A stretch of DNA of 64,000 nt from Flavobacterium psychrolimnae (lineage in GTDB: Bacteria; Bacteroidota; Bacteroidia; Flavobacteriales; Flavobacteriaceae): contig NZ_QNUX01000011.1 in NCBI RefSeq assembly GCF_003312425.1, positions 1-64,000 of the forward strand, in the 5' to 3' direction. A program made the translations under genes and the position numbers. The notes beneath the pieces are model-generated. The model was not told where the DNA came from, did no database searches, and saw only the letters and a list, made by a program, of their open reading frames with translations. Positions 26,064 through 35,952 of the stretch are shown here, piece after piece. Numbering within the stretch: the stretch's first letter is position 1; the number at the start of each line of letters is the position of its first letter.

Positions 26064-26609
26064 ATGTCAATAGAAACTATATCCTTATCAGGAAGAAAAA
26101 AGCAAGTCTCTAACAAGGAGATGACTTTTTGGGAAAGAATGTATCTTGTTGCGATTGTCAAAGGTTTGATAATAACGATTCAGCATTTGTTTACCAGAAA
26201 AGTAACGATTCAATATCCGGAGCAAGTACGTGAAATGAGTCCGGTTTATCGCGGTCAGCACATGTTGAAACGTGATGAACAAGGTCGTGAAAACTGTACG
26301 GCTTGCGGTTTGTGTGCGTTGTCTTGTCCTGCAGAAGCGATTACGATGAAAGCTGAAGAACGCAGAGCTGACGAAAAACATTTGTACAGAGAAGAAAAAT
26401 ATGCGTCGATATATGAAATCAATATGTTGCGTTGTATTTTTTGTGGATTGTGTGAAGAGGCTTGTCCGAAAGACGCTATCTACTTGACAACTTCTAAAGT
26501 TTTGGTTCCTTCAAGTTATGAAAGAGAAGATTTTATTTTTGGAAAAGATAAATTAGTCATGCCTTTAGATATCGCAATGCAAAATGCTCAACTTAAAAAC
26601 GCTAACTAA
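26064..26609 (+). CDS. nuoI: NADH:quinone oxidoreductase subunit I
   Basis: NuoI holds clusters N6a and N6b in two ferredoxin motifs: CTACGLCALSCPAEAI and CIFCGLCEEACPKDAI. The 181 residues include an N-terminal amphipathic stretch that lies on the membrane arm. Its stop overlaps the nuoJ start by one base (TAATG), so the two are translationally coupled. Confidence 0.97.
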   Translation: MSIETISLSGRKKQVSNKEMTFWERMYLVAIVKGLIITIQHLFTRKVTIQYPEQVREMSPVYRGQHMLKRDEQGRENCTACGLCALSCPAEAITMKAEERRADEKHLYREEKYASIYEINMLRCIFCGLCEEACPKDAIYLTTSKVLVPSSYEREDFIFGKDKLVMPLDIAMQNAQLKNAN

Positions 26610-27121
26610 TGTCTACAGTACTTATAATTTTTTGTGTATTGGCTGCTATCACATTAGCAACCGCATTTTTGACAATTTTTAGCAGAAATCCCATTCACAG
26701 CGCTATTTATTTAGTGATTTGTTTCTTTTCGATTGCAGGTCATTATCTATTATTGAATTCTCAATTCTTGGCGATAGTGCACATCATTGTGTATTCTGGA
26801 GCGATTATGATTTTGTTTTTATTCACCATCATGTTGATGAATTTAAATGAGGAAAGAGAAGTGCACCGACCTAGAATTACACGATTAGGAGCTATTGTTT
26901 CTTTTTGTTTAATATGTTTGGTTTTGATAGCTATTTTCATCAATTCAAAACCTATTGTTGGAGAATACGTAACTACCGGCGAAGATTATCAGTCTATAAA
27001 AGTATTGGGTAAAATCTTGCTGAATGAATATATGGTTCCGTTTGAATTTGCTTCCATATTACTTTTGGTTGCTATGATTGGAACTGTGTTATTGTCTAAA
27101 AAAGAAAAATTGCAAAAATAA
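26609..27121 (+). CDS. nuoJ: NADH:quinone oxidoreductase subunit J
   Basis: This 170-residue membrane subunit has five helices. The helix [23 protein letters not shown] is the conserved NuoJ helix 3 with its pi-bulge region. It is coupled to nuoI by a one-base overlap, and nuoK starts one base after its stop. Confidence 0.95.
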   Translation: MSTVLIIFCVLAAITLATAFLTIFSRNPIHSAIYLVICFFSIAGHYLLLNSQFLAIVHIIVYSGAIMILFLFTIMLMNLNEEREVHRPRITRLGAIVSFCLICLVLIAIFINSKPIVGEYVTTGEDYQSIKVLGKILLNEYMVPFEFASILLLVAMIGTVLLSKKEKLQK

Positions 27122-27122
27122 G

Positions 27123-27443
27123 ATGAACAATATTTTAAACCACATTGGTATTGAAAATTATATATTCCTAAGCGTAATACTTTTTTGTATTGGGGTTTTC
27201 GGAGTGTTGTACAGACGAAATGCCATTATCGTATTTATGTCAATTGAAATTATGCTGAATGCAGTAAACTTATTGTTTGTAGCATTTTCGACCTATCATC
27301 AAGATGCGCAAGGACAAGTTTTTGTGTTCTTTTCGATGGCTGTTGCTGCGGCAGAAGTTGCGGTAGGATTGGCAATTCTAGTTTCTATTTTTAGAAATCT
27401 AGGTTCAATTACTATCGATAATTTAAAAAACTTAAAAGGATAA
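27123..27443 (+). CDS. nuoK: NADH:quinone oxidoreductase subunit K
   Basis: This three-helix membrane subunit carries conserved Glu residues in its second and third helices ([36 protein letters not shown]). I use the ATG at 27123, which gives 106 residues, close to the usual 100. A longer frame from TTG 27078 would overlap nuoJ heavily. Its stop directly abuts the nuoL ATG. Confidence 0.96.
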   Translation: MNNILNHIGIENYIFLSVILFCIGVFGVLYRRNAIIVFMSIEIMLNAVNLLFVAFSTYHQDAQGQVFVFFSMAVAAAEVAVGLAILVSIFRNLGSITIDNLKNLKG

Positions 27444-29336
27444 ATGGAAATGAATACCAATATAGCTTTAGTTTTAGTTCTCGCTCCTTTTTTAGGATTT
27501 TTAATCAATGTTTTCTTTGGCAAAAGCCTTGGAAAATCACTTTCAGGAATAATAGGAACGCTTTCCGTTTTGGTTTCTTTTATAGCAACGGCTTATTTCT
27601 TTAGTGGAATATCGGCACAACCGGAAGGAATTCGTATTTCACTTTTTGACTGGATTCAAATCAGTAACTTCAATGTTGATTTTGGATTTCAATTGGACCA
27701 ATTGTCTATTTTATGGTTGCTTTTCGTAACTGGAATTGGATCTTTGATTCATTTGTATTCCATCAGTTACATGCACGATGATGAAAATATGCACAAGTTT
27801 TTCGCGTATTTGAATCTGTTTATATTCTTCATGATTACATTAGTAATAGGAAGTAACTTATTAGTATTGTTCATCGGTTGGGAAGGTGTAGGTCTTTGTT
27901 CGTATTTGTTAATTGGATTTTGGCATAAAAACCAAGAGTACAATGACGCTGCTAAGAAAGCATTCATCATGAACCGTATTGGTGATTTAGGGTTGTTAGT
28001 TGGGATTTTCATTCTTGGAAATTTATTCTCAACTTTAGATTATGCTACTTTAAAAACGGCTATTGCCGGTGCAACGAATCTTGATATGTATTGGCTTTCT
28101 GTTGCTGCTTTCGCTTTATTTATTGGAGCTTGTGGTAAATCAGCACAAATACCATTGTATACTTGGTTGCCGGATGCGATGGCAGGTCCAACACCAGTTT
28201 CAGCATTGATTCACGCGGCTACGATGGTAACTGCAGGAATTTTTATGATTACAAGATTGAATTTCTTATTTGATTTGACTCCAGATGTGCAGTCTATAAT
28301 TGCGATAGTTGGAGCTGTTACTGCTTTAGTTGCTGCAACCATTGGATTAGTTCAAAACGATATCAAAAAAGTTTTAGCTTACTCTACCGTTTCTCAATTG
28401 GGATTAATGTTTTTGGCTTTAGGATTAGGCGCTTATGAAGTGGCTGTTTTCCACGTAATCACTCACGCTTTCTTCAAAGCTTGTTTGTTCTTGGGTTCAG
28501 GTTCTGTAATTCATGCTTTGCATGGAGAACAAGACATGCGAAATATGGGCGGCTTGAAAAAAGCAATGCCAATTACTTTTGCAACGATGTTGATTGCTTC
28601 ATTAGCGATTTCTGGAGTTCCTTTATTCTCAGGATTTTTCTCGAAAGACGAAATCTTATTAGTGGCTTTCCATCATAATATTCCGTTATGGATTGTGGCT
28701 TCGGTTGCTTCTATAATGACTGCTTTTTATATGTTCCGTCTAATGTTCTTGACATTCTTCCAAGAATTCAGAGGAACCGCAGAACAAAAACACCATTTGC
28801 ACGAAAGTCCATTTTTGATTACCATTCCTTTGATTGTTTTAGCAATTTTGGCAACTATCGGTGGTTTGATCAGTTTACCAGGAAACAGTTGGTTGAATCA
28901 TTATCTGATTCCAATTTTACCAAAATTAGCAACCGCTGAACACCATTTAGGAACTACTGAATATATCTTGATGGCCATTGCTGTTGTGGGTGGATTGGTA
29001 GGAATTGGTATTGCTTACGCCAAATACATCAAACAAAATACAGTTCCAACAGAAGATGCTGCTATTACAGGATTTTCTAAAGTGCTTTACAATAAATATT
29101 ATGTTGATGAATTTTATGACGCTATTTTTGTTAAACCAATTAATTTCTTGTCTCGTTTTTTCAGAGACACTGTAGAAACGGGTTTATCAGCTTTAGTTTT
29201 TGGATTCGGAAAAGTTACCAACGAAATAAGTTACCAAGGAAAGAAAATACAAAATGGAAGCATTGGTCTTTATCTTTTTGCTTTCGTATTGGGGCTTTGC
29301 GCCATTGTTTCTTATTTATTTTTAGCTCAACAATAA
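27444..29336 (+). CDS. nuoL: NADH:quinone oxidoreductase subunit L
   Basis: NuoL is the distal antiporter-like proton pump, with about 16 helices and the long lateral helix at the C-terminus. FIGWEGVGLCSYLLIGFW carries the pump Glu. WLPDAMAGPTPVSALIHAATMVTAGIF and VFHVITHAFFKACLFLGSGSVIHA are family signatures. The length is 630 residues. Confidence 0.97.
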   Translation: MEMNTNIALVLVLAPFLGFLINVFFGKSLGKSLSGIIGTLSVLVSFIATAYFFSGISAQPEGIRISLFDWIQISNFNVDFGFQLDQLSILWLLFVTGIGSLIHLYSISYMHDDENMHKFFAYLNLFIFFMITLVIGSNLLVLFIGWEGVGLCSYLLIGFWHKNQEYNDAAKKAFIMNRIGDLGLLVGIFILGNLFSTLDYATLKTAIAGATNLDMYWLSVAAFALFIGACGKSAQIPLYTWLPDAMAGPTPVSALIHAATMVTAGIFMITRLNFLFDLTPDVQSIIAIVGAVTALVAATIGLVQNDIKKVLAYSTVSQLGLMFLALGLGAYEVAVFHVITHAFFKACLFLGSGSVIHALHGEQDMRNMGGLKKAMPITFATMLIASLAISGVPLFSGFFSKDEILLVAFHHNIPLWIVASVASIMTAFYMFRLMFLTFFQEFRGTAEQKHHLHESPFLITIPLIVLAILATIGGLISLPGNSWLNHYLIPILPKLATAEHHLGTTEYILMAIAVVGGLVGIGIAYAKYIKQNTVPTEDAAITGFSKVLYNKYYVDEFYDAIFVKPINFLSRFFRDTVETGLSALVFGFGKVTNEISYQGKKIQNGSIGLYLFAFVLGLCAIVSYLFLAQQ

Positions 29337-29345
29337 TCATATATC

Positions 29346-30788
29346 ATGAATGTATCTCTAATATTAATTATACTTTTGGTTGGTGCGTTTGCAACTTTTC
29401 TTGCAGGCGATAAACTGGCTTCAAAACTGGCTTTGTTCTTTGGGTTAGCTGCTGCAGGCGCATCTATTGTATTATTAAATCACTATAATTTAGGTGAAAA
29501 CATCAGTTTCATCAACCAGTGGATTACGCAACCTAATATCTCTTTTGCTCTAAAAGCAGACGGATTATCAATGGCAATGCTTTTATTGACCACAGTTTTG
29601 ACTCCAATAATTATATTTTCCTCTTTTGGAAATGACTATAAAAATTCAAAATCATTTTATGCTTTAATCTTGTTTATGGCGTTTGCTATGGCAGGGACTT
29701 TCTTGGCATCAGATGGTTTGTTGTATTATATTTTCTGGGAATTAGCATTGATTCCTATTTACTTTATCGCCTTAATTTGGGGTAACGGAGATGCAGAAGA
29801 ACGTAAAAAAGCGGTAGTTAAATTCTTTATTTACACACTTGCCGGCTCTTTATTTATGTTGGTTGCTTTTGTTTATATGTATCAAAAAGCAGGAAGTCTT
29901 TTATTAGAAGATTTATACAAATTAAATTTATCAGCAACGGAACAATTGTGGATATTCTTGGCTTTCTTCTTAGCGTATGCGATCAAGATTCCATTAATTC
30001 CTTTCCACACTTGGCAAGCAAATGTGTACCAAAAAGCGCCAACTGTTGGTACGATGCTTTTATCTGGTATCATGCTAAAAATGGGATTGTATAGCGTTAT
30101 TCGTTGGCAATTGCCATTGGCGCCATTGGCAGCCAAAGAGTACATGTATATTTTCATAGGACTTGGAATTGCAGGTGTGATTTACGGATCTATCGTAGCA
30201 TTGAAACAAAAAGATTTAAAGAAATTATTAGCGTATTCTTCTTTGGCTCACGTTGGTTTGATTGCAGCAGGAACATACACTTTGACATTAGACGGATTGC
30301 GTGGAGCAGTTTTACAAATGATTGCTCACGGGTTTGTAGTTGTTGGATTGTTTTATGCCGCTGAAATTATCTTCAGAAGATACGAAACCAGAGCAATTGC
30401 TGAAATGGGAGGTATCCGTACGCAATCACCAAAATTCACTTCGATGTTTTTGATTTTGGTTTTAGCATCTGTTGCCTTGCCAACTACTTTTAACTTTATT
30501 GGAGAATTTACTGTTTTATACAGTCTTTCACAAATTAATATTTGGTTTGCCATTTTAGGAGGAACAACCATTATTTTAGGAGCGTATTATATGCTGAAAA
30601 TGTTTCAACATGCAATGTTGGGAGAAACCAATACAAAGGCTTTTGCGGATGTAACTGTCAATGAAGGAATAACATTGGTACTTATAATTGGTGTTTTATT
30701 CTTTTTTGGGATGTATCCAAAGCCAATTACCGATTTGATTACGCCAAGTCTGGAAGAAATTTTAACTCAAATAAACCGAATTAACTAA
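29346..30788 (+). CDS. nuoM: NADH:quinone oxidoreductase subunit M
   Basis: This second antiporter-like proton-pumping subunit has 480 residues and about 14 helices. FWELALIPIYFIALIWG holds the conserved Glu, FHTWQANVYQKAPTVGTMLLSGIMLKMGLY the Lys-containing helix, and YSSLAHVGLIAAGTY the following loop. It lies nine bases after nuoL. Confidence 0.97.
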   Translation: MNVSLILIILLVGAFATFLAGDKLASKLALFFGLAAAGASIVLLNHYNLGENISFINQWITQPNISFALKADGLSMAMLLLTTVLTPIIIFSSFGNDYKNSKSFYALILFMAFAMAGTFLASDGLLYYIFWELALIPIYFIALIWGNGDAEERKKAVVKFFIYTLAGSLFMLVAFVYMYQKAGSLLLEDLYKLNLSATEQLWIFLAFFLAYAIKIPLIPFHTWQANVYQKAPTVGTMLLSGIMLKMGLYSVIRWQLPLAPLAAKEYMYIFIGLGIAGVIYGSIVALKQKDLKKLLAYSSLAHVGLIAAGTYTLTLDGLRGAVLQMIAHGFVVVGLFYAAEIIFRRYETRAIAEMGGIRTQSPKFTSMFLILVLASVALPTTFNFIGEFTVLYSLSQINIWFAILGGTTIILGAYYMLKMFQHAMLGETNTKAFADVTVNEGITLVLIIGVLFFFGMYPKPITDLITPSLEEILTQINRIN

Positions 30789-30801
30789 GTCAAATAAGAA
30801 A

Positions 30802-32172
30802 ATGAATACATTAATAGCTATAATAGGATTAGGTGTTTTATGCCTTTTATTTGAAATTTTTAATTTAAGGAAAGCCATTGTTCCAATAACAATACTTGGA
30901 TTATTAGGAGTGTTGGGTTTAACTATATCTGAATTTAATTCAACGGAAAGCTACTACAATAACATGATTGTTGTGAGTAAATTTTCTAGTACTTTTTCGT
31001 CTTTGTTTATTGTGCTTACTATTTTCTTGGTGGCTTTAGGACATAACTTTTACGAAAATCATCAATCTAAAATCTCTGATTATATTGCCATAAAAATATT
31101 TTTATTGGCAGGAGCAGTGGCGATGGTTTCTTTTGGAAACTTAGCAATGTTCTTTTTAGGAATTGAAGTATTATCAATTGCACTTTATATTCTTGCGGCA
31201 AGTGACCGTATGAATTTAAAAAGTAACGAAGCTGGAATGAAGTATTTCTTAATGGGATCTTTTGCTTCGGGAATCATTCTTTTTGGTATCTGTTTAATTT
31301 ACGGAGCTATGGGAAGTTTTGATGTTACTGAAATCAGTGAATTATCGCAATCAGCCGAATTGCCGGTTTGGTTTCCAATAGGAATTGTATTGGTAACTAT
31401 CGGAATGTTATTTAAAGTGGCTGCAGTTCCATTCCATTTCTGGGCACCGGACGTTTACGAAGGTTCTCCGGCATTGACAACAGCATTGATGAGTACTTTA
31501 GCCAAAGTTGTTGCTATGGCGACTTTGTACAAATTATTATCCGTTATGAATGCTGATGTTTCAGAGTCATTCAAAATGGTAGTAGTTATTATTTCTATGG
31601 CTTCTATGACCGTGGGTAATATTATGGCATTAAGACAAACGAATGTAAAACGTATGTTGGCTTTTTCAGGGGTTTCCCACGCTGGGTTTATGTTGATGAC
31701 TTTATTGAGTTTGTCTACATCAGCAGGAAGTTTGTTGTATTATGCTTCAGCGTATTCTTTATCTGGAATCGCTGCTTTTAGTGTAATTTTATATGTTTGT
31801 AAAAATAGAGAGAATGAAGATGTGGTTAATTTCCACGGTTTAGGAAAAACGAATCCATTGTTAGCAGCCATTCTTACGGCAGCTTTACTTTCGATGGCTG
31901 GTATTCCAATTTTCGCCGGATTTTTTGCCAAATTGGTTTTGTTCAATCAAACGATTCAAGCGGGTTATTTGGCTTTAGTAATCGTAGCAGTTATAAACTC
32001 TATTATTAGCGTTGGATACTACTTCAAATTGATTTTGGCGATGTATACCAAAGAACCAAATGAAGAAAGAAAAGGAACTCCGGTTATCATTTATGCCGTT
32101 GCTGTTATATCAATTGTTTTGAATATCGCCTTAGGTTTGTATCCTTCATTTATTTTGGATTTATTGGCATAA
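30802..32172 (+). CDS. nuoN: NADH:quinone oxidoreductase subunit N
   Basis: This third antiporter-like subunit completes the membrane arm. In its 456 residues, FFLGIEVLSIALYIL carries the pump Glu, and FHFWAPDVYEGSPALTTALMSTLAKVVA and MLAFSGVSHAGFMLM are diagnostic. It is the last gene of the operon and is followed by a strong terminator. Confidence 0.97.
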   Translation: MNTLIAIIGLGVLCLLFEIFNLRKAIVPITILGLLGVLGLTISEFNSTESYYNNMIVVSKFSSTFSSLFIVLTIFLVALGHNFYENHQSKISDYIAIKIFLLAGAVAMVSFGNLAMFFLGIEVLSIALYILAASDRMNLKSNEAGMKYFLMGSFASGIILFGICLIYGAMGSFDVTEISELSQSAELPVWFPIGIVLVTIGMLFKVAAVPFHFWAPDVYEGSPALTTALMSTLAKVVAMATLYKLLSVMNADVSESFKMVVVIISMASMTVGNIMALRQTNVKRMLAFSGVSHAGFMLMTLLSLSTSAGSLLYYASAYSLSGIAAFSVILYVCKNRENEDVVNFHGLGKTNPLLAAILTAALLSMAGIPIFAGFFAKLVLFNQTIQAGYLALVIVAVINSIISVGYYFKLILAMYTKEPNEERKGTPVIIYAVAVISIVLNIALGLYPSFILDLLA

Positions 32173-32195
32173 ACCAAAGTTTTAAAAATATACAG

Positions 32196-32229
32196 AAAAC
32201 CATCAAGAGCAATTTTGATGGTTTTTTTT
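32196..32229 (+). terminator. terminator of the nuo operon
   Basis: AACCATCAA and TTGATGGTT form a nine-pair stem around a short loop, followed by a long T run, 24 bases after the nuoN stop. Confidence 0.9.
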
Positions 32230-32323
32230 GGTTTAAACGGGTTTTCTTGATTGGAATAAATATTTACTATTCCAGTATCTATAATTAAATACTAAAACAC
32301 AAAAAGCTCAAAACTGAATTTAT

Positions 32324-32331
32324 TAATTTTG
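32324..32331 (+). promoter_or_regulatory. possible promoter of the DsbA-family gene
   Basis: TAATTTTG fits the -7 box and lies 40 bases before the ATG at 32372. No clear TTG is seen about 20 bases upstream. Confidence 0.4.
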
Positions 32332-32371
32332 TAACATAGAATTAATTTTGAATTTAATTAAAGAAAGTAAG

Positions 32372-33088
32372 ATGGCAAATACATTAAAAATACAAATCTG
32401 GTCGGATATCATGTGTCCGTTTTGTTATATAGGAAAAAGGAGAATAGAAGGTGCTTTAGAGAATTTCGAACATAAAGATGCAGTTGAAATTGAATGGAAA
32501 AGCTTTCAGTTGGACCCCAGTTTTATAGCTTCTCCGGAGGATAATATGGTAGAGCATTTGGCAGAAAAATATAGAAAAGATACTGATTGGGCACAAGAGA
32601 TGCTGGATAATATGACTCAAAATGCTAAAAATTCAGGATTGGATTTCCATTTTGAAAAAGCTGTTATGGCGAATTCATTGCATGCGCATCGCTTGTTGCA
32701 TTTGGCCAAAAAATATAATTTGGCAAATGACTTAGAAGAATTATTATTCAAAGCCTATTTGACGGAGGGCAAGAACATAAATGATTTAGATACTTTGAAA
32801 GCATTGGGACTGGAAGTAGGACTGAATGCTGAATCCATTGATGAAGTATTACATTCTAATTCCTACGCAAAAGAAGTGCAGCAAGATATTGATGAGGCAC
32901 AATCTATCGGTGTCCAAGGTGTTCCGTTCTTTGTTTTCGATAATAAATATGCGGTTTCGGGTGCGCAACATGTCGAAACATTTGTGAAAACACTTGAAAA
33001 AGTATGGGAAGAAGGCAAATTTGATTCGAAAGTAACGGTATTGAATACTACAGATGGAGACAGTTGTGGAATCGATGGTTGTAATTAA
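32372..33088 (+). CDS. DsbA-family oxidoreductase, FrnE-like
   Basis: The protein has a thioredoxin fold with a helical insertion. IWSDIMCPFCYIGKRRIEGAL carries a CPFC redox motif, and GVQGVPFFVFDNKYAVSGAQ holds the cis-Pro loop of the FrnE/polyketide-isomerase branch. It lacks a signal peptide, so it probably works in the cytosol as a thiol-disulphide or glutathione-linked enzyme. The ATG at 32372 (MANTLKIQ) is preferred over an upstream TTG at 32348. The length is 238 residues, ending in a Cys-rich GDSCGIDGCN tail. Confidence 0.88.
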   Translation: MANTLKIQIWSDIMCPFCYIGKRRIEGALENFEHKDAVEIEWKSFQLDPSFIASPEDNMVEHLAEKYRKDTDWAQEMLDNMTQNAKNSGLDFHFEKAVMANSLHAHRLLHLAKKYNLANDLEELLFKAYLTEGKNINDLDTLKALGLEVGLNAESIDEVLHSNSYAKEVQQDIDEAQSIGVQGVPFFVFDNKYAVSGAQHVETFVKTLEKVWEEGKFDSKVTVLNTTDGDSCGIDGCN

Positions 33089-33140
33089 GACTATAAACCA
33101 TTTTTTCTAAATTGTCAGAAGTATTGAAAAATTAGTAATT

Positions 33141-34124
33141 ATGAGTGAACGTACAAAAGTAATCCGTTGGGGAATATTGGGATGTGGAAATGTTACCGAA
33201 CTGAAAAGTGGTCCTGCGTACCAGAAAACGGATGGCTTTGAAGTCGTTGCAGTAATGCGAAGAGATGCGGTCAAGGCTGCTGATTATGCCAAAAGACACG
33301 GAATAAGCAAGTGTTACACCAATGCCGATGATTTGATTAATGATCCTGAAATTGATGCCATTTACATTGCCACACCTCCCGATGTTCATAATTTTTACGG
33401 ACTTAAAGTCGCTGCAGTCGGTAAGATTTGTTGTATCGAAAAACCTTTAGCTCCAAATTACCAAGACAGTCTGGCAATTTACGATGCCTTTGCCGCAAAA
33501 AATATTCCTTTGTTTGTTGCTTATTACAGGCGCACATTGCCTCGTTTTGAACAAGTGAAAACGTGGTTGGATACAGGTTGCATTGGCGAAATCAGGCACA
33601 TAAGATGGCATCTGAGTAAATCGGCAAATGCGAAAGATTTATCTGGAGAATACAATTGGCGAACCGATGCCATTATTGCTACAGGTGGTTATTTTGATGA
33701 TTTAGCTAGTCACGGACTGGATTTATTCACACATTTATTGGGAAACATAAAAGAGGTTTCGGGCTTAAGCCTCAATCAACAGGGATTGTATTCAGCTAAA
33801 GATGCCGTTTCTGCTTGCTGGTTGCATGAGTCTGGAATTACCGGCTCAGGAAGCTGGAACTTTGGTTGTTTTGAACGGGAAGATAAAGTGGACATTTATG
33901 GAAGCAAAGGAAAAATAATGTTTTCTGTATTTGAAAATGATCCTGTAGTGCTTTCTAACGAACAAGGGCAGACAGAATTATTCATTGAACATCCTGAAAA
34001 TATCCAGTTGTATCATGTGCAGCAAATGCGAGAAGACCTTTTGGGGAATAGTAAACACTCTTCTACAGGTTTAACAGCAGCCCATTCAAGTTGGGTTATG
34101 GATTCTATTATTGGAAATCTTTAG
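33141..34124 (+). CDS. Gfo/Idh/MocA-family oxidoreductase
   Basis: An N-terminal Rossmann fold (IRWGILGCGNVTELKSGPAY) is followed by the family EKP motif (CCIEKPLAPNYQDS) and a C-terminal alpha/beta dimerisation domain with GGYFDDLASHGLDLF, whose His is probably catalytic. It should oxidise or reduce a sugar or inositol-like substrate with NAD(P). The substrate cannot be told from sequence. It stands 52 bases after the DsbA-family gene on the same strand; 327 residues. Confidence 0.88.
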   Translation: MSERTKVIRWGILGCGNVTELKSGPAYQKTDGFEVVAVMRRDAVKAADYAKRHGISKCYTNADDLINDPEIDAIYIATPPDVHNFYGLKVAAVGKICCIEKPLAPNYQDSLAIYDAFAAKNIPLFVAYYRRTLPRFEQVKTWLDTGCIGEIRHIRWHLSKSANAKDLSGEYNWRTDAIIATGGYFDDLASHGLDLFTHLLGNIKEVSGLSLNQQGLYSAKDAVSACWLHESGITGSGSWNFGCFEREDKVDIYGSKGKIMFSVFENDPVVLSNEQGQTELFIEHPENIQLYHVQQMREDLLGNSKHSSTGLTAAHSSWVMDSIIGNL

Positions 34125-34144
34125 GATTTTCATCTATTTAAAAC

Positions 34145-34177
34145 AAAAAAAAGAGGCAATCCGAAGAAAGCCTCTTT
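34145..34177 (-). terminator. terminator of the 34200-34796 gene
   Basis: On the minus strand AAAGAGGC and GCCTCTTT pair around a 12-base loop and lead into a T run. It lies between two convergent genes and may also slow transcription from the plus strand. Confidence 0.8.
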
Positions 34178-34199
34178 ACTACAATAATTTATTTAATCA

Positions 34200-34796
34200 C
34201 TATTTGATAGCCACTGTTTCGATATATGTTTTTCCGTTATAAGTAATCTCAAACGTATATTTTGAACTTGGTGCGCTAGTTAAATCAAATATTTTACCCA
34301 CATAAAGATCAGCAGTCAAAGTCTCATTATATACTTCGTTTTCCTCTGAGTTGTAAATGGCAACACTAACTGGAGTTTTTTCTAAGTTTAAAATGTTCAC
34401 GGTAACCATTCCGTTTTTGTTCACTAAAACTGGTTTATACACTTCAGAAATAGCATCAGCTGATAATTTAGCTTTGTTACCTACAACTTCAATTTTATAC
34501 TTTGAAATTTTAAGATCACTCTCTGCTTTCAAGAAGTAAATTCCGTCTGGCAAAGCAGTCAAATCGTATGTTCTGCTGATATTTTCTTCAGAAGTAACTT
34601 TTTCCTGATAGATTAAACTGTCATTGGTGTCATAAATGGACAAATCAATTTTCTTTGTCTCTTTCAAATTAAAACTTACCGTTTTTCCCTCTTCTTTTAT
34701 TAAATCCAGTGAAAAATCTGCGTTTCCTGCATGTGCTTGTACGGCAGTCAATACTACTGCGGCTAACACTAAACTAAATTTTAAAATCTTTTTCAT
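34200..34796 (-). CDS. secreted protein with two beta-sandwich-like repeats (198 aa)
   Basis: MKKILKFSLVLAAVVLTAVQAHAGN is a signal peptide. The mature part appears to hold two related units of about 85 residues. The first has KKIDLSIYDTNDSLIYQEKVTSEENISRTYDL and ends FLKAESDLKISKYKIEV. The second has TPVSVAIYNSEENEVYNETLTADLYVGKIFDL and ends FEITYNGKTYIETV. The pattern resembles the sorting-domain-like or DUF3244-like sandwiches of Bacteroidota, but it lacks a clear type IX sorting signal. The role is unknown. Confidence 0.82.
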   Translation of the reverse strand: MKKILKFSLVLAAVVLTAVQAHAGNADFSLDLIKEEGKTVSFNLKETKKIDLSIYDTNDSLIYQEKVTSEENISRTYDLTALPDGIYFLKAESDLKISKYKIEVVGNKAKLSADAISEVYKPVLVNKNGMVTVNILNLEKTPVSVAIYNSEENEVYNETLTADLYVGKIFDLTSAPSSKYTFEITYNGKTYIETVAIK

Positions 34797-34952
34797 AATT
34801 GTAAATTTTTAGATTTATAATGATATTTATCTGAGGCTAAATTACTGTAACCTATTCAGTATGAGTAGTGCTGAATTTTCTGATTTGTGTGCTATTTTAC
34901 CTTTTACGAAATCGATTAAGGTTAAAAAAGTTAATTGAGTGTCTATTTTTGG

Positions 34953-34960
34953 TAAATTTG
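34953..34960 (+). promoter_or_regulatory. possible promoter of the AraC-type gene
   Basis: TAAATTTG fits the -7 box 24 bases before the GTG start. TTG at 34935-34937 is a little closer than usual, at 15 bases. Confidence 0.45.
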
Positions 34961-34984
34961 TGGTAATTCTAAATACGGATTCGT

Positions 34985-35857
34985 GTGAAAATTATACCGC
35001 CAGCTTTTGAAATTATAGCGCCATCGTTTGGGAGTTCTTTCTACTTTTCGAAATATGTCGAAAACGCGAATAGCAAAGCACACTTGTGGCATTATCATCC
35101 TGAAATTGAACTGGTTTTTGTAAATGGCGGTTCCGGAAAACGCCAGATAGGAAGCCATATTTCGTATTATACTGATGGTGATTTAATCTTGATAGGAAGT
35201 AACCTGCCGCACTGTGGGTTTACCAATGAAGAAACCGGGAATAAAAATGAAACGGTTATCCAAATGAAACCGGATTTTTTAGGGAATGGTTTCTTTGATA
35301 TTTCCGAAATGACGAATATTCGGAATCTTTTTAGTCAAGCCAAAGCCGGAATTGCTTTTCATGGTGAAACCAAAAAAAATATCGGGAAGAAAATAGAATC
35401 GATGGAACAACAGCCGCAGTTTGAGCGATTGTTGACGATGTTGAGTATTCTTAATGAGCTGGAATTATCCAATGAAGCCACTGTTTTGAATGCCGATGGA
35501 TTTTCGATGGAAATGCAAATGCAGGACAATGACCGCATCAACGCTGTTTTTAATTACGTAAAAGATAATTTTCAGGAACATATTACGCTGGAAGAAGTTT
35601 CAGAATTGGTGAGTATGACAGAACCTTCTTTTTGCAGGTATTTCAAAAAGATTACGAACAAAACTTTTACCAAATTTGTAAATGATTACCGATTGGTTCA
35701 TGCCTCGAAATTGCTGGCGGAGAAACCCATCAGCATTTCTGAGATATGCTATGAAAGTGGTTTCAATAATTTTAGTTACTTCAATAAATCGTTCAAAGAA
35801 TTTACCGGAAAAAGCGCTTCGCAATACCGTCAGGAATTGCGATCAGTGCTTAAGTAG
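34985..35857 (+). CDS. AraC-family transcriptional regulator
   Basis: The N-terminal half is a cupin-like sensor: HLWHYHPEIELVFVNGGSGKRQIGSHISYYTDGDLILIGSNLPHCGF. The C-terminal 100 residues hold two helix-turn-helix units (ITLEEVSELVSMTEPSFCRYFKKITNKTFTKFVNDYRL and ISEICYESGFNNFSYFNKSFKEFTGKSASQYR). The start is GTG at 34985; the next in-frame Met lies well inside the cupin. The cupin type suggests a sugar or related ligand. The adjacent Gfo/Idh oxidoreductase is a possible target (inference). The length is 290 residues. Confidence 0.9.
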   Translation: MKIIPPAFEIIAPSFGSSFYFSKYVENANSKAHLWHYHPEIELVFVNGGSGKRQIGSHISYYTDGDLILIGSNLPHCGFTNEETGNKNETVIQMKPDFLGNGFFDISEMTNIRNLFSQAKAGIAFHGETKKNIGKKIESMEQQPQFERLLTMLSILNELELSNEATVLNADGFSMEMQMQDNDRINAVFNYVKDNFQEHITLEEVSELVSMTEPSFCRYFKKITNKTFTKFVNDYRLVHASKLLAEKPISISEICYESGFNNFSYFNKSFKEFTGKSASQYRQELRSVLK

Positions 35858-35888
35858 CGTAAATAGTACTATTGCAGTATCTTTTTAA

Positions 35889-35920
35889 ACAAAAAACCCG
35901 CTGATACGAATACCAACGGG
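35889..35920 (-). terminator. terminator of the 35953-36615 gene
   Basis: On the minus strand CCCGTTGGTA, loop TTCG and TATCAGCGGG pair over ten positions with two wobbles, followed by a T run. Confidence 0.88.
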
Positions 35921-35952
35921 AATTTTCAAACCAATCATTCCAAACCAAATAA